The notes beneath the pieces were generated by a model, which searched no databases, was not told where the DNA came from, and saw only the letters and a list, made by a program, of their open reading frames with translations. DNA of 64,000 nucleotides from contig JASANC010003435.1 of assembly GCA_030248135.1 (NCBI GenBank), positions 1 to 64,000 of the forward strand. Direction: 5' to 3'. The position numbers and the translations under genes are program-made. This DNA comes from Theristus sp. LFF4_11 (Eukaryota > Nematoda > Chromadorea > Monhysterida > Xyalidae). Within the stretch, counting starts at the first letter, position 1, and each line of letters begins with the position of its first letter. This document shows positions 36,401-48,400 of this stretch, one piece after another.

Positions 36401-39400
36401 GAAGGGCAACGACTTGTACCTGTCCAAAATGGCGCTCGTCCGCAAACAGTGGCGTGCGCTCGCCTATTACACCGTGTTCGTCGTGTTCTGCAAGATCGCG
36501 CTGCAGGTTGGGTTTGAAATTTGAAGTGGTTTAGTGGAATAAGATTGTAAGGTATTATCTATTTTTCAGGTTCTGCGACTCAATGGGTGTACAGAATAGA
36601 AACAAATTTATGTGGCAATTCAAAATGACTCGACCCTATTCCGGGGACTCGGATCACTTTGCAACTTTTGAATTCCCGCGTCACGCATGAAACTGTTCGC
36701 CTGTCTTTGCGCGCATTGAGTCTCGGGGCCAAACTAAAAGATGACAGACAGACGGTTCACGCAGCCTGTGTCCGGAGCAGAACGGAGAGCATGAAATTGC
36801 TGCGCATCTCACAAGAAAAAAAACGTGTGCCCCTACAAATTTTACCGGATGGTGTTGCAGCTGGTCGCGTGCGCGATGTCGGCGACGCTGCAGAAGGAGA
36901 AGTGGTGCTGGGTGAGTCAGTTGTTCAGCATCACGTGCGTCCAGTCTCGACCGCCGTATCTCGCGTTCACTGCAAGCAACAATTGCTCGCTCGAAAAAGA
37001 GGAGGCGAAAATCCTCTACGATCTGATCTGCTTCGTCTTTCTGATGATCCAACTGCGCACGCTGCAGTCGTGGTACTTCCAGCATGTCATACTCGAGTAC
37101 AGGGCGCAACGGGTGCTCAGCTCTCGGTTGGTTGATTGGCGTTTTCGGTGATTGGGTTGGTGGGGTTTGTTTGTGCACTGTAGATTGTTACGCAAGAATA
37201 TAATAGTTTAGAGTGAGATTTGTCCACTCCACGCTGCAGCATTTTGGTGGCATTTTATTGCCACCAAAAATCAAAATAGCCTGATCCGGGTCGGGCTGAA
37301 TTATGCTGCGGTCTTAACAACAAAGTATTATTATTGCCGCATTGAGCGTTGGGAGTTTTTTCTTGTAATTCTTGTCATATAAGCAAAACAAAAATCTGTC
37401 AACACACAAATAGTAAAAAAACACATGCAAACAAGAAAAACTGACTTGCAACTGCAATGAGTGTTTCCTGCTGCAGCGGCGCTGTCCTGATCAACCAACT
37501 GATCAAGAAACAGATGCGAGAGCAGCAAGCGGCCGAGATCGTCGCGTTCGACTCGATCCGAGCGCGCACGGAACTGATCAGGCAGCGGTACGAACAGCGA
37601 AAGACATCCGGCTCTGGCGATCAGGGACTGTTGAAGGAGCCGCAGACCTATGCTGACGGTCGGTCGGATGACGTGACTTACTCAGTTTTAGTTTTTTTTT
37701 TGTTTTCTTTCTTCATATTTTTGTCTTTGAGTGTTGGCAGATCGTGTCGACACCACATCATACTCGATTGTAACTCTGTTCTAGTTTCTCTGGCGTTCAA
37801 CTGTAACCATTCCGTGTTTCTGCTTGCAGCGAAACGTGCCGGCGACTACTACATGTTCGAGTACGACCCGTCCGAGGATGACTATGACATGGACATTTAC
37901 AGCGAGAGTGGCGGCGATGAGTCCGCCAAACAGACGCCCCGACCCGAGCAACTGCCGGAGGCCACGCAAGAGGGATTCGACCCGAAAACGCAGATGCGCG
38001 GACTCGGCCCGGGACAGGTTGGAGGACTGAACATTCTGGCTTCGTTTGTTTCTGGGAGCAGTCTGTGATGCGCCGTTCTTTTGTCGTCCGTCTGGTTGTT
38101 GATCGCTGTTGTGCATTGTTCTTGAGGTTCTTGGGCGGCGTTTTTGGCCAATTTATGGACATACACAGTGTACTTCGTATTCACTTTCTATTCCGAACGT
38201 CACAGATGCCTAGAAAGAAGCCGAAAAAGGCTGCCCACCACAGACGGTCTGTGCCACCTGCGAAAGCCGTGCCTACGGTCACATTTTCGTTCGATATTGA
38301 CTCTATCGACGACAACAGAGATGCGAAATCGCCGTCGAAAACGCCGCCACGAGCTGTGTTCGTCGCCGTGAAACAGGACAACCGTGGAAAACAAGTGAAA
38401 TAGTTGACAGCTGCACCGCATGTGGCGTGCCCGTTTCCTTGTCCTCGGACGCACACACCTTTGTCTCGCCTCTAATCTCCTGACAGTCCTGAGTCATTCT
38501 CACATGCGCCCGCGTCTACTTTCGTCGTCTTCATTGACTTTCTGAACTCGTTTGTTTGCTGCTGGTTGATTCACATGCATGTTCTGGCTCGGCTTGTGTT
38601 TTTTGGTCAAGTTCATTCTTGGTTCGTCTGCGTGTCGTCGGTGCTAAGGGCTAGTCCGATGATACCCATGAATGTCAGTGACGATGTCAACGAATATAAC
38701 ATGTCCACCTCTGTAACCTGCCGACGGTTTCTCCACCGATCTATTGGATTGTAAAGAAAAGTATGTGCGAAACAAACGACTGATAAATTATCTGACTGAC
38801 TTTTTAGCTCAACCAACCGCCTATTTTCATCGACGAACGAAATAACCGCACGAATACAGAAAATCGTCGAAATGACACAAATAAAAAATGGTTTCCTTGC
38901 TCTTTCAGCTGATCAACACCGCCATCGAGCACAATCTTGACCTCGGCGAAACGGTGAAAGCGGCCGAAGAGGCGGAGCACGTGCCCGCTGATAACCGTGC
39001 GGCGGCGGCCGTCAGAGGCGACAGCAAGGACAAGCCCGGTCGGTGATTCACGCTGGTGCGAATGTGCCTGTGGATGTCTCAAACTCGTGACTTTCAGACG
39101 GACGCTGGTGTGAAAACATAAACAGTCTGTCTATACACCTCTTCTACGCCCAGTCAGTCACCAGAGTGTGATTGGTACTGTGGCTGTCGTGTTCTTAGTA
39201 AAGTCAAAAGTTTTTCAAAGTCAAAGACTACCAGTAGTACCGGTGGGAAAGGCTACCAATTCATAACAGTCTCCTGAAATGATGTCACGGAAGCGTCCCA
39301 AGTTTTTTTTTGGAATCGGTCTGTATAGTCCATTATAAAACAATCTGTATGATCTGACTGTTAGGCGGCTCGCAAGCGGGCTCCACGGGCACGTCCGGTG

Positions 39401-42400
39401 GCATCGTGGCGGCGCCGCCGGCGTTCCACGCGACCGACTCAGCGGACCTCTCGGACGACGACGACGACGACGCCGGCAAGCGACCGATCACGATCACCGA
39501 CAAACTCTGGAATATCGTTCGATTCGTCTGGAAGTTTCTCGAGATTGTGCTCGACAAGATCGCCGTGCTCGCCAACACCACCTCACGTGACTACCGCTAT
39601 GTGGCGCATGTGCTCGAGCGCGAGAAGGGCAGACTGAAGTCGAAAATGCGAAAAGTCTCTGCAGTTTCCGTTTTTTTCGTTTTCAGAAATCATATCGTCA
39701 GTTTCTTCAAGCCGGTTATTGTTTTTTGGCCAATTCGATTAAAAGATCAGAGTTACCGTCCACACTGTTGCAGGAGCTATTCGACTGCCAACCGAAATCA
39801 TTCCGTGAACTTCGTCGTGAACTCGTTGAGGGCCAGGTGGGCCGGTCGATCCGGTGCGTCGAGACGGAGCGAGACATTGAGAAGTTTGTGGATTTTGAGA
39901 GTGACAGGTGTTGATTTTGTTTATTGGAATTGTGTGGACTAGATCACCTGTTGTCTGCTTCTGACTGCACAACTGGCCCGCAAAACGATATATGCTTTCC
40001 GCAAAGCAAACTTTCTTTTTGCGTGCTCGCTCGAGCTCCGCTTTGCCGGTCGATCATGGTTAGGGATGGAGCCGGTTCCGGTCCGGATTCCGGATTCCGG
40101 CGCCTAAAATTGGATCCGGATCCGGTCCGGATTCCGGCGCAATTTTGCCGGATCCGGCCGGATCCGGCCGGAATGGCCGAGACCCGCGAATTAACCAGTT
40201 GATTCCTCCGTTTCAGAGCTGTTCAATGGTTTGACAAATTTGTTTCCGTGCTTTGTTGGTTTTGTTGTTGTGCATTTGACATGTGATCAGTGAGCGTTTC
40301 TTTAGTTTAGTGTTCTGTTCAATGGTAAATGGTTCACTGCTTTTGTCTTGAGTGGTACACTTATGTGCAGCATCGTCCACTTTAAAAAACGTGGCTGTCA
40401 GCTTTTGGCCGACGTTGTTGATAGAGTTGGTAAAAAACCGGTTTTTTATATTGCCAAGAAAAAAAACGGTTCCTTTTCCGTTTTAAAACCGTTTTAAAAC
40501 CATAAAAAACCGAATGCTTCCCACCTCCTAAACTTTTCAGAACTTGGCATCTTGAACTCAAAATAGGAAATACATCAAAATTAGTGATTTTGAGCAGCGT
40601 AAAATGCTGTTTTCGGGCATACAACCGACCCAATATTGCCACCAAATGCTACCCAATTTTTTGTTTCAAATCAAATTAATTTCGCTTTTATTGGTTTCCA
40701 GGGCAGCACGTTCAATAAATTGAAAACAAAGACTGGGCAGTGACCGTGTAGGTGTGGGGAGCGGGGAGGGACGGTTACAAGGAGACCGGATAGCTGACCC
40801 CGATTAGGGGGCGAGATTTGCAGAACTGCAAAGTGAAACCGGTGGCGGATTGCGTTTGAAAAATAACATTTCATCAGTTACCCTTTGCAAATCGACAACA
40901 TCGTCAGTCAGTCTGCATATGCACTTGGTTTAGCAGTCACCTTGTCTTCATCGTATTTCACTTGACCCTTGACACAAAAGCTTCTGTAAAATGATGCTTC
41001 ACCAGTTCAGTTTGACACAGTTCACTGCACCGTTTTTTCAAAAATATAATTTTACATTTTATCAATCAAACGAAGAGTTGTGATTTTTGACCACGAAGTT
41101 TGAAAATTTTTAAGGTAAAAAACCGGTTCTTTATTTTTTCAAGAAAAAAAACTGAAAAAAAACCGGTTTTAAAACGGAAAAGAAACCGGTTTTTTTTGTG
41201 CCAACCCTAGTTGTTGATGAACAATAGCAGGTTTTTTTTGAAATCAGCCATCTTCGTTGGTCATATTCAGTTAGATGTCAAACAGTTGCTTTTTTGCGAG
41301 CCCCAGAACACCAGCGATTTTAGCGACGTGTGTTACCGTGGGTGTGCGGGGGTGCCGTGATTCCCTAAAACCCGATAAACCCTCCCAACGACCAATCCAC
41401 GAGACGACGAATCCATTTCAATGGTGTTGCCCGCCGTTTGCGCACTGAAGCAGCGTATCGAACAAGTCGATGCGAGTGGCATTGGTACGACGAAAAAAAC
41501 GCTGCTGACCAGCATCGACACACGCTTCCGTGCGCGTTTCCACAACGAATCCAACATATGGCCACGTACGTTGATTCGCGATTCAAGAATACTGCAGTCG
41601 TCTTCGAAAATGAAGGCGCGATTCGTTGTGAACTACTTCACATTGCAAAGAAAATCTTGAAACGATCGGAGACGCCCACAAACTGCGACGATACATCCGA
41701 GATCGCGACAACGACGATGACGAAAGTGAACGCGAGCCCGAACCAAAAAAGAAATCGACTGGCCTCTACGGAGGCATCGAGTTTCACGCTGCGCGACCGC
41801 GCAACCCGTCAGGCGAATCCAGTCTCGAAGACGAACTACGCGGCGAAATGAAGATGTACGAGTCGGATGATTTTATCGACGAACCGGACAAAAGCAATCT
41901 AATGCTAGACTTTTGGCGGGCTGAACTCGTCTAAATACCCCAAACTATCGACAATGGCGCGCAGATACCTGGCACCGCTACCAACCAACGAATGTTCTCT
42001 GAAGCCAGGCAGGTGTTTGTGTACAGCCGATCTTGTCTGTCAACTCAGAACGCCGAAAAGGTCATGTTTCTGAATGGAGTGTTGCCAGCACTTGATTATC
42101 CCCATGCGATGTGAATTTTGTCAATTGTTGTTGTTGTAATTTTTGGTTGGTTCACGTGCTGTGTCTTGCTGACTTTGTTTCTGTGTCAGTGCTGTTTTAT
42201 GCTGAAAATGTGATGAAGAAGCGACGAAATGTGCGTAGATGTTTTTGACATAAAAAGGCCATTCCGGTCCGGATTCCGGCAATTTTTGCCGGATCCGGCC
42301 CGGCCGGAATGGGCTTTTGCCGGATCCGGCCCGGATTCCGGCAAATTTGCCGGATCCATCCCTAATCATGGTGATCATGAGAGAGTTACCGAATCCGAAT

Positions 42401-45400
42401 GCCGCTGCAACGATGCCATTCATGAATGTCCCAAAACAACGCAACACGTGAATGGTTGATTTTCCATCTTTAGAATGGCCGACGAGGCGTTGCTGTTGTG
42501 GCGCGAGAAGAACGCCCTGGCGCGTTTCACGACCGCGTTCGGCTACGTGCTTATCGCGCACACGGAGGAGCTGTGCTATCTGCTGATGATCTGGAATCAC
42601 GCCAACACGGCTGCGTTCATCAGTCTGCCGTTGCCGTTGCTGGCATTCTTCTGGGGCACCCTCTGCACGCCACGACCACCGAAGGCGTTCTGGATTGTCG
42701 TCATCGCGTACACACAGGTTGCTGCAATGTGGAAATGTACAATTGGTGGCCACAAAATCGTGGCCTGCACAATTGCGGCCCGGAGAGCTGCGATCTGGAC
42801 AATCTCGGCCCACGAAATTTTCTTGTGTTGTCATCTTCCAAGGTCGCGAGACTTTTTGGCGTAAGATGAGTTAGCTGATATAAACCAGAACACATTGATC
42901 TACATTAAGAACAAATAAATCCGATTTGCAATTTCCAACCGCATGAAACTTTGTGGGCCGCGATCTTCTGCGCCGCGATTGTATGCACATCGTGTGAGAA
43001 ATTTTAGAAGGCGGTTTTTGTTACCCTTAGTAAAAAAGCAAGGTTCCTAACTGGTTTGTGCTGACAGCAGTGCTACAATCGCGTTTTCAATCAGAATCAG
43101 ATTATCACACTAAACTTTCTGACTAAAAACGCCGTTTGTGCTGCTCCACCACAGGCGATCGTTGTCATCAAGTTCGTCTTCCAATTCGGTTTCTTCGCGT
43201 GGAATGGCGAGCCGAATCAGTCCGATCCGTTCTGGCCACCGCGCATCATCGGCATCGAAAAGGTCGACTACTTTGCATTGTGGGACGTGGCGCTCCTGAT
43301 TGCGCTCTTCTTCCATCGATATGTGCTGAGGGTGCGTGTGTTTGGCTTGATCGGTCATCGCAAACATTGCTACTTCTCATTGCCGTTTTTCAATTTCGAA
43401 CAAATGCGACAAAAGTTCCATGGTAATGGATTATGCCATTGAGTCCATCAGTCAGACTGTTTTGGGCTGTCCTGGTAGCAGTGTCAGCGGGGTGGTAGCC
43501 GTTTACGCGTGTCGCTTCGCTAGGCTCACCCTCACCCTGTTCAACGCTGTCATATACAGTCTATCTCGCTAATATATGCAACTAGCTGATTGGTTGGTCT
43601 TAGCAGTTCTCAGCGCTGATTGGTTGGTCATCACGTCATGTTGCATATAATTTCCAGATGGACTGTACGAATACAATACCGCAAAATGAATAAAACAGTG
43701 AGAACTGTTTGGTTTCGCGTTTTGAAGACGCTCGGCCTGTGGAAGGACGCTCAGCGGTCGGCCGACCAGGAGCCGGACTCAACGGACGACTCGTTGACGC
43801 CGCAGTTTGCCGTGACGCCGCGTACGCCCGGCGGTGCACCGACGCACTCGCGGCAGCCGTCTGCAGCGCTGAATCTGGCCGCCATCAAGGAGCAGCAGCA
43901 AGAGACGCCGCCGCCGCCGCAGAAGACGCCGCTCGCTCATCACGATGAGAGCTCGCCAGGGGCGCCCGAGCAGACCGTAGTCGGACAGCCGGCAGCACGG
44001 CCCGCGAAGTCCTGGTACTTCACCGCCTACTTCGGCGGTACGTTACAGTGCCACGTTCCTTCGAGATTTCTTTTGTTGTTGTTGTTGGGATGTTAAGGCG
44101 ATGTTTTCAGCCAGGGCTAACCCAGAGAAGCGTACAGAAACGCCATTGAGTAGGGCGCCCATCGAGTATTCTCTGTCATTAAATGCCTATACACCCCTCG
44201 GCGGGGCTCGATCCCCTGAACGCACAGACTGTAGTCTAACGCACCGCACTACCACCAGGCCACGAGGGTGACAATTTCTTGTGTTTCATTATTATCCATT
44301 CGGTTGTGTATGAGTGGATTTCCTTGCAAACGCTGCTTTCCAAAACGAGTCTCCCTCCGTCTCACTTAGGCGTCGTCAAGTTCTACAAGACGGTGCTGCA
44401 CCCGCGCGTCCGCTACATCAAGGACCTCTACCCGTACATGTTTCTGTTCGACATCATCTGCGTCGTGATCGCCACGATCGGCTACCAGGCGTTCGGCGTC
44501 GACGCCGGCAGCGGCAACATCATCTCGGACGTGACGAGCTCACGGATCCCGATCGAGTTTGTGCTGCTCATCCTGATACTCGTCATTCTGATGATCATCG
44601 ATCGAGCGCTCTACCTGCGCAAGACGGTCGCGCTGAAACTCGTCTTCCAATACATACTCGTGATCGCATCGCACGTCTGGATATTCTTCGTGCTGCCCGG
44701 CACCACGCAAAAGTGCGCTGGTTTTTGGACGTTTTTGTTGTTGGAGAGAACGGTTTTGCATTGTTTTCGCGCAATTTTCAAGAATGTCAAGGTTATTATT
44801 GTTTGGCATCGGAATCAGTACCAATACCGGAAAATCTTTCTAAACTCTACTGTAAAACGGTTTTCGTAGCCTACTCTTTCCAAGCAACCAGTCTCTCAGC
44901 CATTTTGCCTGCCTGCACATTGCACAATCTATATTCACCTCCGGTTCGTGTTCACAGATTCATCCGCAAGAATGGCGTCGTCCAACTGTGGTATTTTGTT
45001 AAGTGCGTCTATTTTCTATTCTCGGCATGGCAGATACGCAACGGCTACCCGCGCAGCAGCATCGGTCATCTGCTGATGAAGAGCTACAATCTCGTGTCCA
45101 TGGTGCTCTTCAAAGTGTACGTACTCTTGAACTCTAAATTATAGGGAATCAGCTGATTGGTTGGTGGACACGTGCATGCACCACTGTACTCTTGAATTAG
45201 CTTGGCGGTTTGTTCAGTTGATTGTTTTGCAACACAAACATTGGTGTTCAATTGAGTTGATTGATTTCTTGACACGTTGCGGTGTTGCTGATCTGAGTTG
45301 GTTCCTTGAAAACTTGACCTGACGACCGTCTGCAGACGGAGGTGAGCTTTGAGTTGGTGCATTTTTCGATTTCACTCATGGACAACTTTTTCAGATTCAT

Positions 45401-48400
45401 GGTGGCGCCTTTCATCTTTGAGCTTCGTACGCTGATCGATTGGACTTGGACGGACACCAGTTTTCCGCTGTTTGATTACTTTAACATGGAGAACTATTTT
45501 GCGTTGATATACTGGCTGAAGTGCATGCGCAAGTTTGAGAAGGTTCGTTTGAAATTGAGAGATTTGTTATTGTTTTTTAAAGAATATTGTGTTTCCGGCG
45601 ATTGTGTTGAATTCAAATGTCCAATCTACGCGCGCAAACGCACTTGACTTTCCATCCAATCCTACTTTATAAAATCGTAATATTTTGCCCCTGCTCAGGA
45701 CTTTCCGGCACCGCGCGGTCAGCCGAAGCCAAAGTTCGTGAAATACCTGATGGGCATCCCAATCATCATCATCATCGTCATCCTAGTGTTCGCGCCGTTG
45801 CTCGCGTACGCGCTCGTCAATCTGATTGGTGAACAGTTGACGCCGGTGATGACGGAGCTCAGTATCAGCATCGAGGGGTACCCGGTGCGTTGAGTCGATT
45901 TGTTGTTCGAGAGTTTAAAAACAGACAACTTGCAAACGATGCGTTTGCACATCCTATTGTCAAGTTCTCGTCCAATGCAGCAGCGTCGCACGGTCTGTAA
46001 AGTCGGTCGCACGTCGCGCTGCTGTAAAGCGGCATTCATGAATCAGTGGTTAGTGACGCGTAGCTGAGTTCAAAAACATAGCTATGCGGCGGTCACTAAA
46101 TGTGTCTTCATGAATGCCCCTTAATATCGCATGTGTGCGCGGGTGCGTGTTTGTGTGTTTGTGCAGTGTGCAACATCGGTGCGCTGTCTTCTTCAAGCTA
46201 GGACAGTTTATCAGTCGACTTGTTGTGCCCTCATGTCCTCATATGTTACAGGCGCTCTACATGATGGAGTCACGCGGCGAGGACCTGCGTCAGTTCTCCG
46301 AGGCACGCTACAACCAGTTCAAGGACGAGTTCGCGCAATCGCCTCGCGCCACTGCGTTCATAAAGGAGTTCAGCAGCTCTGGCATACTCACTGTTCGTTT
46401 CACTTGTTTCTGTTTTGTTTTCATTCGACAGCTGCTTTGTTGAGATCAGTGAAATCGTATTGTGATGTGAAACTTTATTGTGTGTTGGTTAACGGAAGAG
46501 ATTTCATGAGGGCAACCAGCTTTGTTTGTCTTGTGATATCCCGTAGCAGCAAAAAAATTGGCTGTCTTGATGCGATGGGCTTTCCTCCACTGTCCACTGA
46601 CGACGGTGTGGACCAGAGCTGCGGCTTTCAGGCGCAGGTGATTTCGTCCTTGAATGCGCAGGTAACGATGCGCTCGGCGTCCGCGAACGTGTGGCCGATT
46701 TCGTCACCATCGCGCGCCGCACTGCTGGACGATCTCGAGCAGAACAACACGCTGACGATTCTGGTGAACACCGTCGTGCAGCGGCCTCGCGCCTCCGCGC
46801 AGAAGGAGCCGACCAGAAGCACGAAGACAACGCACTATAAACTGGACACCAACGACGCCACTGCGTGAGTGCGCCGGTGTCACGATTGTATTTCCCCGCG
46901 TTTCTATTTTCCCCGTTTGGGGATTTAGCAATATGGTTAAATTCCCGTACGGGGAAGTAGAAACGCGGGGAAATAAAATCGTGATACCGGTCTGATTGGT
47001 TGCCGGTCAAGTTTGACGCACAACAGACGAACGTCAAATTGTCGCAAATACATGGTTACCTACCAGCATGATTTTCAAACAGGCATTTGATTAGTGCCCT
47101 GATTATATTGCTGAGGGCCAGTCGCTTGGTGATACGACTGAATGTTCACAACTGCTGCTACTATTTTGCATTCATTGTTCCGTGCCTGGAATTGCAGACT
47201 CGTGTGTGCTAGTGGTGAGTAGTGTTCATGAATGCTCTGTTGCAGACTGGCAGTACGCCGACAGCTGAGTGAAGTGCTGAAGGCTGGCAACGGCACGGTC
47301 ACTATCAAACATTTGATATCACCATTCATGGTTGTGCCGAACGAGGGCGAACTCAGGGAGGCAGACACGGTTGTTGAGGGTACGTGCGGTTTTGCAATCA
47401 TTGCTTTCGTATAGTCGAACTGTAATCATAGGCAGTCAGTTGATTGGCTGGCTGCTTTTGAATTGGGCTCAACGAGTGGTTTAATCAGCTCGATACAGCC
47501 AACCAGCATGCCAGATTCAAATGCAAGAATGCACAAAATTCGATTTGAGTACAGTGTGAGTGTGACTGTACTCTGTGACATTTCATTCGAAATCAATGGA
47601 CACGGAGTGGGAAATGGGATTCGTTTCAGAAAATTGCAATAAATGTTCTATCTGTTGTCCAGTTTTGCGTCTTTCCAAATTTTTTACCGTTTTTACTCCT
47701 ATCTGTCGAAAATGCAACTAACATTTCGATACCTGCTTGTTGTTGTGGATCGCATTGTGGCTTCGCTGTTCACTTACATGTGTTTTAATGTGACCATATG
47801 GCTTTTTGTGATGTGTGGCTGATTTGGTGCAAGTTTTTGCAGCAATCATTGAGATGTCTGCCGCAGTCACACGTCACTGGCAGCCGTTTCCTCTGCTGAC
47901 CACTGAGTTCAGTGATCGAGCAGCAAAAAGTCTCATTTCAACTAATTCCAACACTGATCACGGTCTGTCGGTTCCAGTTTGCTCTGCGGTGTGCTTTCCA
48001 GTGTCTCTTTGTTGTGTTTTGCTTGCTCTTTAAGTTTTCTTACTGTTTTTTGTTTCTCCTCTCAAAACTTGTTTCAGTTTTTTTTTATAGTGACAGTAAT
48101 TTTTGTTTTTAGCGTCATCGTTTCGTTTTATATCTTCAGCAAGGGCTTTATCTATTTTTACTTTTTTAGCTGACAAACATAGCCAAATGTTTATCATTTC
48201 AAAGTTGTTTTTGCACCCGGACACTATCTTGTTCAACATTTTTTTTGCTTGGGGTAGTTCAGATTCATTCAAGGCAAAATGCTGTCAAAATTACTCCAAT
48301 TCATTTTCACTATTTTGTCCCTTCACCCTCCGCCCTCCATCCACATTGCTCACGTCTCGACAACATAGCAATAAAAACTCAGTTGGCTTATCCAATCTCC

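Larger units (their letters stand above)
40061..42364 (+). mobile_element. hAT element copy 2 in PIEZO intron 26
   Basis: Same family as 16645-18174, with identical TAGGGATGG ends and ccggatccgg subterminal repeats. It is flanked by the exact 8-bp duplication ATCATGGT (40053-40060 and 42365-42372). It is longer than copy 1 because of a nested 788 bp insertion at 40422-41209. The two copies are otherwise very similar, which points to fairly recent movement. Confidence 0.93.
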
